From Paenibacillus sp. FSL R5-0341 (GTDB taxonomy: Bacteria > Bacillota > Bacilli > Paenibacillales > Paenibacillaceae): a stretch of DNA of 64,000 nucleotides. This document shows positions 46,211 to 55,692 of the stretch, piece after piece. The first letter of the stretch is position 1. Every line of letters starts with the position of its first letter. The DNA is taken from positions 2,232,001-2,296,000 of the forward strand of contig NZ_CP150241.1 in NCBI RefSeq assembly GCF_037975235.1, given 5' to 3'. The notes beneath the pieces were generated by a model that was given only the letters and a program-made list of their open reading frames with translations, did no database searches and was not told the origin of the DNA. Made by a program: the position numbers and the translations under genes.

Positions 46211-46831
46211 ATGATGCAGTGGATTGCCATGATCACGATGTTGATTGATCATATAGGGGCTGTCTTTTTTCCACATATTATAGAACTCAGGATTATAGGT
46301 CGTATCGCTTTTCCAATCTATGCTTTTGCAGTGTATATCGGGTATAAACATACACGAGACGTACAAAAATACATATGGCGGCTGTTCTGGATTGCAATTA
46401 TATCGCAAGTACCGTTCATGGCCGCGTTTAATCATTACTCTTTGAATGTGGTATGGACTCTGTGGTCAGCTCTTTTGGTCCTGTTCGTTATCGATAAACT
46501 GCCATCCCGCCTACTAAGCATTCCGATTGTAATTGGAGCAGGTTGGTTCATGGAAATTAGCCTGATGGATTACGGGATGTATGGGTTATTATTGGTCCTG
46601 TTATTCCGTTATTTCCAAGGTCCTGTACTTGTCGTGGCGCATGTCGTGTTGAATGCACTATATCTTCTGCTGCATAACAGCTCTGTGCAAATGTATAGTG
46701 TTCTCGCAACCGCCGGTATTGCTATTGCTCAGTATTACCAAGCAGGATTCCGCATGAAGGGCCCGCGTTGGGTATGGCGCTATTTCTATCCAGCGCATCT
46801 CGCCATCATTGCAATAATCCGCTGGATGTAA
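46211..46831 (+). CDS. TraX-like membrane protein
   Basis: A 206-residue membrane protein with six to seven helices. MQWIAMITMLIDHIGAVFFP, RIIGRIAFPIYAFAVYIGYKHTRD and YWRLFWIAIISQVPF-type segments are the TraX family signature (IDHIG and RIAFPIF-like motifs). TraX of the F plasmid acetylates pilin; chromosomal Firmicute homologues probably act as acyltransferases on unknown acceptors. No conjugation gene is nearby. GAGGGAGGGGG lies 5' of the ATG. Confidence 0.82.
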   Translation: MMQWIAMITMLIDHIGAVFFPHIIELRIIGRIAFPIYAFAVYIGYKHTRDVQKYIWRLFWIAIISQVPFMAAFNHYSLNVVWTLWSALLVLFVIDKLPSRLLSIPIVIGAGWFMEISLMDYGMYGLLLVLLFRYFQGPVLVVAHVVLNALYLLLHNSSVQMYSVLATAGIAIAQYYQAGFRMKGPRWVWRYFYPAHLAIIAIIRWM

Positions 46832-46847
46832 AAGAATGATCCAGGCA

Positions 46848-46910
46848 CACGAAGCAAAGAAGCCACCTTGTCATCAGTGAATGACGATGAAGGTGGCTTC
46901 TCTTCGTGTA
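46848..46910. terminator. Bidirectional terminator between TraX-like and NRPS genes
   Basis: AGAAGCCACCTT pairs perfectly with AAGGTGGCTTCT, extended by an outer CACGAAG / CTTCGTG stem and an inner GTCAT / ATGAC stem. The tract beyond it is not T-rich, so the efficiency on each strand is uncertain. Confidence 0.75.
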
Positions 46911-46944
46911 ACTATATTAATTAAATGCTAATGATAAAGTGAAC

Positions 46945-49900
46945 TTACTCCATTGCTGTAGAAGTGCCGTTATGGCGCCGGATTGCAGACGGGAAATATC
47001 CAATCTGAACGGCGTAGTCTAACATGGCGGAGATGAAGCGATCATCTGTTTTCGCACATGAGATTCCGGCAGGTTCCACATAAGCAGTTGTGACAGGGCA
47101 GGCATAGACATAAGCTGAATCTTTAGCACCGTCGCCTTCAAGCTGCGCAATAGCCAACTGAAGAGCTTCGGGCTCTTTGCTGATGTTTGCATCAAACAAC
47201 CAACGTGTGTATTCCGCGAAAGGTAGTGTTTCGACTGCATAACCAGCCCGATTCACAGAACGGATCAGTTCATCATAGCGGATTGGCTCTGGATTACAGA
47301 TATGGAATACACGACCGGCTGTATCCTGACGCAAGGCCAGATGAACAATGGCTTCACTCGCATAATCGATAGGTGTAAAATCAACCATCCAGTCAGCAGC
47401 AGGAGCCTTGCCAAGCAATAACATCGCTTTGATCATACGATAGAAGGCGTTGCTATCAATATTGGACTGGAAGCGTCCAGTCTCAGAGTGACAAGTGAGA
47501 TTACCTGCGCGATAGATGCTGACAGGTACACCTTCCTCTGCGGCAATCATGAGCACTTTCTCTGCTTCAAGCTTGCTGTCCGAATACAGGTTGTCCACAT
47601 GCAAGTCAGCCGGGAAACGATCATATTGCAGGGAGGATTCCCACTGTCCGCTAAGTGCGAGATCTTCTGGAATACCCATCGTGGATACATGGTGGAATGA
47701 AGCCCCAGGTTTACTACGAATCAGATCCAGCAATGCGACCGTTCCAGCCACGTTTGTTTTGGCGAATTGCTCAGCATCCCCGAAATGACGTACGTCTGCA
47801 GCACAGTGGATGACACGGTCAATTCGCTCCTGAACATAAGCCGTTTGTTCAGCCGACAGACCGAGATTAGGTTGTTCGAGATCCCCTTCAATAATCTCCA
47901 CGCGAGCTGAGAGTTGATCAGTTAGTTGTTTGCCGAAATAACCTTCCAGCACTTTAGTCAAGCGTTCGATTGCAGTTATTCCATTGGATGGTCGACGAAC
48001 CAGCGTGTAGATTCGTGTACTGGAATTCAGAATTAACTGTTGCAGCACATGAGAGCCCAGATAACCGGTCGCTCCGGTCAGTAACACATGCTCAGGTTCA
48101 CGAATGACCGGATACCCCAACTGGGACGCCAGTTCCACAGGATGTTCGGATAATTGTGTGATCATGCCATCCGTCACCGCTGAATGTGTAACTTCTGCTG
48201 TACTTTGAGACAGTACTCCAACACGACGTGCGAGAGCACGGACTGTTTTCTCGGCAAAGAAGTCGGCAATTTTCAGCTGTGGATAATGCGGCTTCAGAAT
48301 GACCAGTACATGAATGACCCGGAGTGAATCACCACCTACATTGAAGAAGCTATCTTCGACACCGAAGTCATCGTGCTGAAGAATTTCTTTCCATGCGTCC
48401 AGGATAATGGATTCCGTTTCCGTCTCAGGCATGACCCGATCAGGGCGATCTTCATGTCGTTCCACATGAGGCAGGGATACCATCGCTTTGCGATTGATTT
48501 TCCCAGTCGGAGCAATCGGCATTTCATCCAGCTGACAGATCCATTTTGGTACAAAATAAGAAGGCAGTTTTTCCGTCAGTTCTGCCTTGATATCCGCAAC
48601 AGAAAGGGTGCTGCCATCTTTCGAAGTAAAGTAACCCACCAGCATATTTTGTCCGTCGGATTCTTTCTTCGGAATAACGGCAACGTTCTGGATCTGATCC
48701 AGACGCGCAAAGTGATCTTCAATCTCCCCGATCTCAATCCGGTGACCACGAATTTTTAGCTGTGAGTCACTGCGACCGACATATTCCAGTAGTCCCGTAT
48801 CGAGCAATTTGGCAATATCGCCAGACTTGTAGATTTTCTCACCTATCGCAAACGGATTCTCAATGAATGCTTGCTCTGTACGTTCTGGCTGATTCAGATA
48901 ACCTTTGGCCAGTGCAGGGGTAGAAATATATACCTCACCAGGCACACCTACCGGACAGAGCTGATGCTCTTCATTCACAATGTATACTTTGTAGTTATGA
49001 ATCGGTTTACCGATAGGGATGTTCACCACATGTTCGGGAACCTGCTCACTGATGCGGTGAGTGGCTGTGGCTACCGTACATTCGGTAGGTCCGTACACAT
49101 TAACAATATCAATCTGGTTCCCGAATTTGCGTTGGAAGGCGCGAACCTGTTCACCATAGAGAGCTTCTCCGGCTACAGTAATGATTCTGACTTTGGCCAA
49201 CTTGTGGAAACCTTCATCAGATAAGTAGGAAGCAAGCTGATTGAAGAAAATCGTAGGCAGTATTGTAATAATGGTTGTTCCTGTCCGTTCAATTGCACTA
49301 GCGAATTCTTCAACAGATACACGTTCTTCCGCGGACAACAGATACAATTCTGCTCCATAGAACAAGGCGCCAATGGTATCCCACACAGATGCATCGAAGC
49401 TGTATGTAGCGAACTGGGTTAATACATCACCTGGTTGAATGTCACAATCACGCTGTACGACACTGCCAAGATTGGTTACACCCCGATGGGCAATCAGCGC
49501 ACCTTTGGGCTTACCTGTTGAACCTGACGTATAGATAATATACGCAAGATCATCTGGCTGAATATCGAGATTGGGGTTGCTTGCTGCGAACCCGGCTAGA
49601 CGACCATCCACAGCGAGAATCTGGCGGACCGTAGCTATACTGGAGAACAAGCTGGAAGCTTGGTCATAAGAAGCCTCCGTTGTCAGAACGAATGATGACG
49701 CCGTATCTTCCACAATATAACTGTTACGTTCTTGTGGATGCTCAGGGTCGATCGGAACATACGCACCACCTGCCTTTAGAATACCTAGCAGGGAGATGAT
49801 GGTTTCCAGACTTCGATCCATAAAGATACTGACGAATTCACCTTTCTGCAATCCATTGGATATTAGAACACGTGCAACCTGATTAGCTCGTTCATTCAAT

Positions 49901-50652
49901 TCTCTGTACGTATAACTTGTAGATGGCGATGTAATCGCTGGCGAATCCGGATATGCTGCTGCCGTTGCTTCGAACCAGCCATGAACCGTCTGGTTCGCTG
50001 GTTCGAGAACGGAAGTATCATTCATTTCACGGTACAGCAATCGATCTGAGGCGGAAAGTATATCCACCGCACCGATGGTTTTGTCACTGTCACGCACGAG
50101 GGCGAGTAGAAGAGTCTGATAGTATTCTGCATATCTCAGCACGGTAGATTCTTTCAACAGTGAACTATCATAGAACAGATCGAGAATGAGCAAGTTCTGA
50201 TCATCTCGAACGTTCCAATTCAATATTTGTGGAGCTTGAGGCAACTGTACACTATTCAGCATAAACAACGTTTCAGGGTATCCACCGGTTTGCAGCGTGT
50301 AATCAATCTTGAGCTGCTCTGAAGCCTGATGACATAGTTCGCCAAAGGTCAATTTGCCTTGAATCTGTAATGAGAGATAGGAAGCGGCCTGATCGGGAGC
50401 TAGCACACCTATGGCAAGTTCCTGTTCAGCTGACAATCGGAATAACAAGGCTGCATAAGCTGAGAGGAGTACCGGGTACACCATCTGTTCTCCAAACTTC
50501 TGTTTAAGATCACGACTCAGAGAAGCATGTAATGTAATTTGAGCAGATTGATAAGAGAATGATTGTTGACGTCGCCCGAAATCCAGTGGAATCTGCAGAA
50601 CCGGCAAGCTAGATTCCATGGAATGGGAAGATGATGATTGGTTTTCAATCAC
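46945..50652 (-). CDS. Orphan NRPS: truncated C, A, T, thioester reductase
   Basis: A 1235-residue single-module peptide synthetase. Residues 20-190 match only the C-terminal lobe of a condensation domain; the HHxxxDG lobe is absent. The adenylation domain (about 220-735) has YTSGSTGKPKG at 374-384, GPTE at 521-524 and Lys718 in PTGKINRK. Its pocket residues read DAWTTAVVAK, close to Phe-type codes. A carrier domain has Ser776 in GGDSL. A reductase domain (from about 855) has GATGYLG and catalytic Tyr1023/Lys1027. The likely product is an amino aldehyde or alcohol. GTG 50652 follows AGGAGG by 11 bases; an in-frame TTG at 50676 precedes that site. Confidence 0.9.
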   Translation of the reverse strand: MIENQSSSSHSMESSLPVLQIPLDFGRRQQSFSYQSAQITLHASLSRDLKQKFGEQMVYPVLLSAYAALLFRLSAEQELAIGVLAPDQAASYLSLQIQGKLTFGELCHQASEQLKIDYTLQTGGYPETLFMLNSVQLPQAPQILNWNVRDDQNLLILDLFYDSSLLKESTVLRYAEYYQTLLLALVRDSDKTIGAVDILSASDRLLYREMNDTSVLEPANQTVHGWFEATAAAYPDSPAITSPSTSYTYRELNERANQVARVLISNGLQKGEFVSIFMDRSLETIISLLGILKAGGAYVPIDPEHPQERNSYIVEDTASSFVLTTEASYDQASSLFSSIATVRQILAVDGRLAGFAASNPNLDIQPDDLAYIIYTSGSTGKPKGALIAHRGVTNLGSVVQRDCDIQPGDVLTQFATYSFDASVWDTIGALFYGAELYLLSAEERVSVEEFASAIERTGTTIITILPTIFFNQLASYLSDEGFHKLAKVRIITVAGEALYGEQVRAFQRKFGNQIDIVNVYGPTECTVATATHRISEQVPEHVVNIPIGKPIHNYKVYIVNEEHQLCPVGVPGEVYISTPALAKGYLNQPERTEQAFIENPFAIGEKIYKSGDIAKLLDTGLLEYVGRSDSQLKIRGHRIEIGEIEDHFARLDQIQNVAVIPKKESDGQNMLVGYFTSKDGSTLSVADIKAELTEKLPSYFVPKWICQLDEMPIAPTGKINRKAMVSLPHVERHEDRPDRVMPETETESIILDAWKEILQHDDFGVEDSFFNVGGDSLRVIHVLVILKPHYPQLKIADFFAEKTVRALARRVGVLSQSTAEVTHSAVTDGMITQLSEHPVELASQLGYPVIREPEHVLLTGATGYLGSHVLQQLILNSSTRIYTLVRRPSNGITAIERLTKVLEGYFGKQLTDQLSARVEIIEGDLEQPNLGLSAEQTAYVQERIDRVIHCAADVRHFGDAEQFAKTNVAGTVALLDLIRSKPGASFHHVSTMGIPEDLALSGQWESSLQYDRFPADLHVDNLYSDSKLEAEKVLMIAAEEGVPVSIYRAGNLTCHSETGRFQSNIDSNAFYRMIKAMLLLGKAPAADWMVDFTPIDYASEAIVHLALRQDTAGRVFHICNPEPIRYDELIRSVNRAGYAVETLPFAEYTRWLFDANISKEPEALQLAIAQLEGDGAKDSAYVYACPVTTAYVEPAGISCAKTDDRFISAMLDYAVQIGYFPSAIRRHNGTSTAME

Positions 50653-50698
50653 TTCAGTTATTCCTCCTTGGTTCAAACCGAATGTTTGTGGATTTGAA

Positions 50699-52465
50699 TT
50701 ATTGTTTGCTTACATTAAAATGAGAGATCAATTCTTGGAGTTCCTCAGACATGCTATTAAGGCGTGTGGAGGAGTCTACCAGTGTAATCAAAGATGCTTT
50801 TTGCTCATCAACAGATGAGGAGATTTGTTCACTGCTATTTGCTGTTTTACTTACGCTTGAAGACAAGTCATCTGCTGTAGCGGTCATTTCCTCCGTACCT
50901 GCAGAGATTTCTTCTGTTGCGCTTGAAACTTCCTGAATCTGATTAGACACTTTTTTCGCTGCTTCTAAAATATCCTCAAACAATTGTCCTGTTTGATCGG
51001 CTACGCTGAGCCCTGTATCTACTTCTGACGTACCTTGTTCCATAGCACGTACAGCTTGTTTAATTCCAGCTTGAATCTCTTGGATCAATACGCCAACCTG
51101 GCTGGTCGCTTGTTCAGACTGCTCGGCAAGTTTGCGTACTTCACCTGCGACAACTGCAAATCCTCTTCCTTCTTCACCGACACGTGCTGCTTCAATGGAT
51201 GCATTAAGGGCAAGCAAGTTCGTCTGGCTTGAGATTCCCGAGATAATATTCAGAATATCGCCGATTTCCTGTGAACGACTCTCTAGAACCTCAATGGCAG
51301 AAGCGGTATTCTTAACCGATTCCGTAATCAGATTCATCTGCTCAGATACCTGACGGACAACGCTGTTACCTTGTTGTGAACGACGTTCCATCTCATAGGC
51401 TTCATCCGCTACACTTGCGGAGCTGCTGGCAATTGTCTGGATTACAGTAGCCATCTCGGACATGGCACGTGCACTATCACGGGTTGCCTGTTCCTGTGAA
51501 CGAATGTTGGATGTGATTTGGGTAACATTGTTATTGATAGAATCTGCATTTTCACTGTTACGTTCAGAAACTTCATATAGTTCTTTGGCAGATTGATTCA
51601 CTTCTTGTGATGTGATTTGCACTTTTACGATAGTATCGTTGATTTTGCGAACCATCGTGTTGAACTTCTCGTTAACGAGTCCCAGATCGTCCTTTCCTGT
51701 CGGAATGTTCACATTCAAATTACCCCGACTTACGTCATCAATTCCTTTGATCAAGTGACGGATTGGGGAAAGTGTGTTTTTAACCACAAGGTATTGGATA
51801 ATCAGGAATAATAGCAAGAAAGCCACCAAGATGATAATTCCGTTCTTGAGCAAGGAGTTCAGTCCTGCCGGTACGGCTGTTGCATCTGCATCGATAGCAA
51901 AATAGGAGAATATTTTTCCGTTGCTGTCTTTAATTGGATATGCAATGGTTGTCCATGTTCCGAAATCATCAGAATAGAACGTTGTGAAGGTTGGACGATC
52001 CGTATTGAGCATTTCTTTCAGTGCATTGGCTACAACGACTGGCTGCTCATACATGTCACCGATATTTACGTTCTCACTTTGAAAAGCTTCTCTTAGGTTG
52101 GTCGGCATTGCTACAAGGGAAGTTAATCTCTTGTTATCGCCACCAAGTTCAACACCGAAGATGTAGGCTTGTGCAATGTTAGGATAATATTCTTGCATTT
52201 CATCGAAATACGCTCGTAATTTTGTTTGTGTTGCTCCATCATAGCTGCCTTCCGCAATAGCAGCTTGTACTTCGGTGGGATTGATATCTTCAGCCCACTT
52301 TTTAGTAATTTGTTCCACCTGTCCATGCAGCTGATCAACCAGAACTGTTTTTTGAAAATAGTAACTGCTTGCAATCAGTGCTACCCCGATGATAATGATA
52401 TTCGTAAATGAGAGTAACAAATTTTTGGAGAAAAACGACATGCTTTTCCAACTTAATGATTTCAC
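50699..52465 (-). CDS. Methyl-accepting chemotaxis protein
   Basis: A 588-residue chemoreceptor. Transmembrane segments at about 14-36 and 206-230 flank an extracellular dCache-like domain ([45 protein letters not shown]). A HAMP domain ([24 protein letters not shown]) and a cytoplasmic coiled coil follow, with the conserved hairpin tip [43 protein letters not shown]. It starts at GTG 52465, preceded by AGGAGTGG. The NRPS gene starts 46 bases after its stop on the same strand, and no terminator separates them, so they may share a transcript. Confidence 0.93.
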   Translation of the reverse strand: MKSLSWKSMSFFSKNLLLSFTNIIIIGVALIASSYYFQKTVLVDQLHGQVEQITKKWAEDINPTEVQAAIAEGSYDGATQTKLRAYFDEMQEYYPNIAQAYIFGVELGGDNKRLTSLVAMPTNLREAFQSENVNIGDMYEQPVVVANALKEMLNTDRPTFTTFYSDDFGTWTTIAYPIKDSNGKIFSYFAIDADATAVPAGLNSLLKNGIIILVAFLLLFLIIQYLVVKNTLSPIRHLIKGIDDVSRGNLNVNIPTGKDDLGLVNEKFNTMVRKINDTIVKVQITSQEVNQSAKELYEVSERNSENADSINNNVTQITSNIRSQEQATRDSARAMSEMATVIQTIASSSASVADEAYEMERRSQQGNSVVRQVSEQMNLITESVKNTASAIEVLESRSQEIGDILNIISGISSQTNLLALNASIEAARVGEEGRGFAVVAGEVRKLAEQSEQATSQVGVLIQEIQAGIKQAVRAMEQGTSEVDTGLSVADQTGQLFEDILEAAKKVSNQIQEVSSATEEISAGTEEMTATADDLSSSVSKTANSSEQISSSVDEQKASLITLVDSSTRLNSMSEELQELISHFNVSKQ

Positions 52466-52879
52466 TAAATTCCACTCCTGATCTTCTTTAAATTAAGAAA
52501 CTTTAGGGTTGCTTTGGTACAGTGAACTAGATCATTCCGTGATCCCCTCCAAAAGGAAATTTATGCGACCATGGTCTTGGTTTATTAGTCGCTTTTGTAG
52601 AGACTTATGTACCGTATGAACCATAGGTGTCTAATTATTAAAACACATCTATAATTAATATGTCGTATAAAATGTCGTTAAATTGAATAGTATCGTTAAA
52701 TTTTTTTTAATATTTTACGTATTTATGGACATATCAGACGAATTATAGGTATTTAGAACTGTTTATTTAAAAATTTCCCATTTTTTAGCTTCATTCTGTA
52801 TTCTATAACATGGTGGGTAAAAATACATCCTTAAACATTGGAAAAAATAAGATGGCAAAGATGCAACAGAAGGCACGGA
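52466..52879. other. AT-rich divergent intergenic region
   Basis: About 410 bases with no gene. It is markedly AT-rich, with several runs of T and A. It must hold the leftward promoter of the chemoreceptor. I could not find a sigma-D (motility) promoter match, and leftward TATAAT-like boxes near 52645 and 52742 lack good -35 partners. Confidence 0.35.
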
Positions 52880-52908
52880 TATACATCGGAAGCGGTTTTA
52901 TCTATAAT
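52880..52908 (+). promoter_or_regulatory. Candidate promoter of rpiA
   Basis: TATACA (52880-52885), a 17-base spacer and a consensus TATAAT (52903-52908), with rpiA starting 46 bases further on. Confidence 0.5.
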
Positions 52909-52954
52909 AACTACATATGCATTTCTCAAATTATGAGCAGGCGGGGGTTTATAG

Positions 52955-53626
52955 ATGAATCTTAAACAGATAGCAGCGGAGCGTGCGGCAGAATATGTTG
53001 AAGATGGCATGAAGGTTGGATTGGGTACAGGTTCAACAGCTTATTATGCCATCTGCCGAATTGGTGAGCGGGTACGCGATGGCTTGAATATTCAAGCGGT
53101 TGCCACTTCGGAAGCTTCGGACAAGCTTGCCCGGGAATGGGGTATTCCCATTGTTCCATTTGAACAGATTGGTCGTCTGGATCTGACCATTGATGGCGCA
53201 GATGAAGTAGATCCCGAATTTAACCTGATTAAAGGTGGCGGCGGGGCTCTTTTGCGTGAAAAAATCGTGGCGGCCAATAGTGACAAATTAATTATTGTAG
53301 CGGATGGCAGCAAAGCAGTGCAAAAGTTGGGTAAATTCCCGTTGCCAGTTGAGGTTGTTCCATTTGCTTCAGAGTGGACCTTCCAGGCGCTCGAAAAATT
53401 GGGGTGTCAACCACAGTGGCGGATGGATGGAGAGCAACGTTACCTGACAGACAATGGAAACCTGATCGCGGATTGCCATATGGAAGCGATTGATCATGCT
53501 GCGAACCTGAATGTTCAATTGAACATGTTACCGGGTGTTGTGGATAACGGACTATTTGTTGATATGGCAAGCACAGTCATTCTTGCTAATGCAGACGGTA
53601 GTATCGAAGAACTTCATCGTTCTTAG
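52955..53626 (+). CDS. rpiA: Ribose-5-phosphate isomerase A
   Basis: A 223-residue enzyme of the pentose phosphate pathway interconverting ribose 5-phosphate and ribulose 5-phosphate. All family motifs are present: GLGTGSTAYYAI (phosphate loop), TIDGADEVDPEFNLIKGGGGALLREKI with the catalytic Asp and Glu residues, and GKFPLPVEVVPF. Length is normal. GCGGGGG precedes the ATG. The next 200 bases hold a remnant of another gene in a different frame. Confidence 0.95.
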   Translation: MNLKQIAAERAAEYVEDGMKVGLGTGSTAYYAICRIGERVRDGLNIQAVATSEASDKLAREWGIPIVPFEQIGRLDLTIDGADEVDPEFNLIKGGGGALLREKIVAANSDKLIIVADGSKAVQKLGKFPLPVEVVPFASEWTFQALEKLGCQPQWRMDGEQRYLTDNGNLIADCHMEAIDHAANLNVQLNMLPGVVDNGLFVDMASTVILANADGSIEELHRS

Positions 53627-53628
53627 GG

Positions 53629-53835
53629 AAAAAGGTTCGGGTTGGATTGACTACTTGGTCCGGTAATGAACAAATGATGCGTGCGGCTGTAAAAGCCGGA
53701 TTACAGGTGGAGGGGCGAATGCGGAAGTGTCGTATCGTTCGCGGGGAGTACTATGATTCAATTCGTATGGGAATGCTTCGCGAGGAGTGGGAGCAGAAGC
53801 TGTCCTCTAATGCGAGCCGAAATGTAAACAACTGA
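53629..53835 (+). pseudogene. C-terminal remnant of a GNAT acetyltransferase
   Basis: A frame with VGLTTWSGNEQMMRAAVKAG, GRMRKCRIVRGEYYDSIRMGMLREEWE is an unmistakable C-terminal end (motif B and last strands) of RimJ/RimL-type acetyltransferases. The N-terminal 100 or more residues, including the acetyl-CoA loop, are missing: homology begins right after the rpiA stop codon. A TTG at 53647 could start a 62-residue protein but has no ribosome site. It looks like the scar of a deletion that joined rpiA to the end of the old acetyltransferase gene. Confidence 0.65.
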
Positions 53836-53850
53836 TGGAGGATTATTGAA

Positions 53851-54312
53851 ATGCTGAACACGGAGGACAACCGGGAGCTGTCGTTACAATTATTCGTGGT
53901 TCTTGTTCGGGCCTACAATTCTGTGACCTCACGTTCCAATCGGGACATCCAGAGTCACGGACTGAATACGACAGAATTTGGTGTGCTTGATTTGTTATAT
54001 CATAAGGGACCACAGGCTTTGCAAAAGATCGGTGAAAAGGTGTTAATGTCCAGTGGTAATATTACGTATGTAGTCGATAAGTTGCAGAATAAAAATCTGC
54101 TGTTTCGTCGGCCATCCAAGGAAGATCGGCGTGTTATTTACGCTGAATTAACCGAGGAAGGAAGGCAATTGTTTACAGAGATATTTCCTCAACATCATCA
54201 GGTTATCATTGATGCTTTGGAAGGGCTTGACCCTTCCGAGAAAGTGGATGCGATTAAGATGTTGAAGAAGCTGGGACTGGCAGCAGAAGGGAAAACTGAC
54301 TTGCGTTCATAA
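53851..54312 (+). CDS. MarR family regulator
   Basis: A 153-residue winged-helix regulator. FGVLDLLYHKGPQALQKIGEKVLMSSGNITYVVDKLQNKNLLFRRPSKEDRRVIYAELTEEG covers the recognition helix and wing (DRR signature). The N-terminus resembles the SarA/OhrR-like branch, but there is no N-terminal redox Cys. TGGAGG upstream supports the ATG. Its target is not evident; it lies between rpiA and the cobalamin protein and is closed by its own terminator. Confidence 0.87.
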   Translation: MLNTEDNRELSLQLFVVLVRAYNSVTSRSNRDIQSHGLNTTEFGVLDLLYHKGPQALQKIGEKVLMSSGNITYVVDKLQNKNLLFRRPSKEDRRVIYAELTEEGRQLFTEIFPQHHQVIIDALEGLDPSEKVDAIKMLKKLGLAAEGKTDLRS

Positions 54313-54330
54313 CGCAGGTCAGTTTTTTTT
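54292..54330 (+). terminator. Terminator overlapping the end of the MarR gene
   Basis: AAACTGAC-TTGCGTT pairs with AACGCAG-GTCAGTTT, loop CAT, followed by T8. The left arm lies inside the last codons of the MarR gene. Confidence 0.93.
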
Positions 54331-54404
54331 GTGTAACTCGAAAAGTACAGACATATACTGGCTGACTGACTTGCAAGGCCCTTCATAATATAGGAAGATT
54401 GTTC

Positions 54405-54453
54405 TATACATGTATACGGTAAAATACATGATCATCAAAAGTTCATGTATAAT
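54405..54453 (+). promoter_or_regulatory. TACATGTA-type sites and -10 box upstream of the cobalamin protein
   Basis: TATACATGTATA (54405-54416) is a perfect 12-base palindrome. TACATGA (54425-54431) and TCATGTA (54443-54449) form a further inverted repeat of the same core with an 11-base spacer, and the right arm overlaps TATAAT (54448-54453). No -35 is evident at standard spacing. The leader to the start codon is about 140 bases. The binding factor is unknown. Confidence 0.5.
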
Positions 54454-54597
54454 GGAACAGGACGATTAAGAGCGGAATGGATGGATTGGATCAAGTGGAA
54501 GAACCTATCCCGATTGTAAGTTAGTTAACATTGATCTCATTCTGGATTAATTACGAATGATGATGCAATGTGATGCGGGTAGAGGAGGGGTGCATCT

Positions 54598-55680
54598 ATG
54601 AGTCATCAAGAAGCAGGAGAACGTTTACTCCAGGAATCGGGGAACTTAGCTGATAAAATAACGGAGAAACAGTATCTCAGACAGCCCGATTTACTTGAGC
54701 GATTTGGTGAGAACGGAAAAATGCGAACCAAACAAGATTCGCAGTATAGCTTGAACTATTTGGCAGAAAGTGCGCTCGTACAGAGCCCAGGCCTATTTAC
54801 TCATTACATTGCCTGGCTGAAAGTTCTGCTTGAAGGTTATCAGGTATCACATGAAGACCTGGCAATTAATCTCAATCTGATCAAAGAGACATTGGAAGAA
54901 GAATTTGACCATCCGTCAAAGGCGCTTCTGCTCGATTATCTGGAGATGGGAATATATAGAACAACACAAATGGAGTCACAGGCGGGTTATATCAACGAAT
55001 CCATGCCATATGGAGAGGCTGCACAATCGTACTTGCAGTGTTTGCTTGAGAATAAACGGAAAGAAGCCTTTGAGATCATTGAAGCTCAGTTAGAGGCTGG
55101 GGTGACGATTCGTGATATTTATCGTTATATCTTTCAGCCCACCCAATATGAAGTGGGGCGATTGTGGCAATGCCATCGGATCAGTGTGGGGCAAGAACAC
55201 TTTTGTACGGCAGCGACCCAGTCATTCATATCACGTCTCTATTCTCGCTGGTTGATTCATACGGGTCAGGATAAAAGGTTAGTTGCCACCTGTGTAGGCA
55301 GTGAACAACATGAGATCGGACTGCGTATGCTCACAGATGTGTTCGAGATGGAAGGCTGGGATACGCACTATCTGGGAGCCAATGTCCCCAATGGAAGTGT
55401 AGTAGAGGCCATAGAACGCCATCAAGGCGATGTGGTTGCGATTTCAGTTACGATGACGTATCACCTTCATCTGGCCAAAGAATTGATTCATCTGATTCGT
55501 CATCATCCGGCAACGGCCCATGTGAAGATTATGGTTGGGGGATATCCCTTTAATATTGATCAGGAGTTGTGGAAAACGATAGGAGCCGACGGTTATGCTC
55601 CGGGAGCCGATGAGGCAGTTGCGGTTGCAGAACAATTATTGGCGCAGCCAGCTAATCATCTAGACATGGTTAGGGATTAG
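54598..55680 (+). CDS. Cobalamin-binding protein with CarH-like light-sensing signature
   Basis: A 360-residue soluble protein with no DNA-binding domain. A helical N-terminal region (1-135) of unknown fold is followed by a B12-binding helical cap (about 137-220) and a Rossmann B12 domain (about 227-350). The cap carries Trp190, Glu200 and His201 in LWQCHRISVGQEH, the same W-x9-EH pattern that senses light-driven loss of the adenosyl group in CarH (W131, E141, H142). The axial ligand is His238 in EQHEIG (ExHxxG instead of DxHxxG), followed by SVTMT and MVGG cofactor-tail contacts. GAGGAGGGG precedes the ATG. The hybrid kinase gene starts 12 bases after the stop. Confidence 0.85.
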   Translation: MSHQEAGERLLQESGNLADKITEKQYLRQPDLLERFGENGKMRTKQDSQYSLNYLAESALVQSPGLFTHYIAWLKVLLEGYQVSHEDLAINLNLIKETLEEEFDHPSKALLLDYLEMGIYRTTQMESQAGYINESMPYGEAAQSYLQCLLENKRKEAFEIIEAQLEAGVTIRDIYRYIFQPTQYEVGRLWQCHRISVGQEHFCTAATQSFISRLYSRWLIHTGQDKRLVATCVGSEQHEIGLRMLTDVFEMEGWDTHYLGANVPNGSVVEAIERHQGDVVAISVTMTYHLHLAKELIHLIRHHPATAHVKIMVGGYPFNIDQELWKTIGADGYAPGADEAVAVAEQLLAQPANHLDMVRD

Positions 55681-55692
55681 GAGAGGGATGAT

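Noticed and set aside
46211..46831. TraX homology as a sign of a conjugative element
   Set aside because: No relaxase, coupling protein, pilus or replication gene is in the window; chromosomal TraX-like proteins are common in Firmicutes.
52466..52954. Sigma-D motility promoter for the chemoreceptor
   Set aside because: No TAAA with a correctly spaced GCCGATAT-like box was found on the minus strand.
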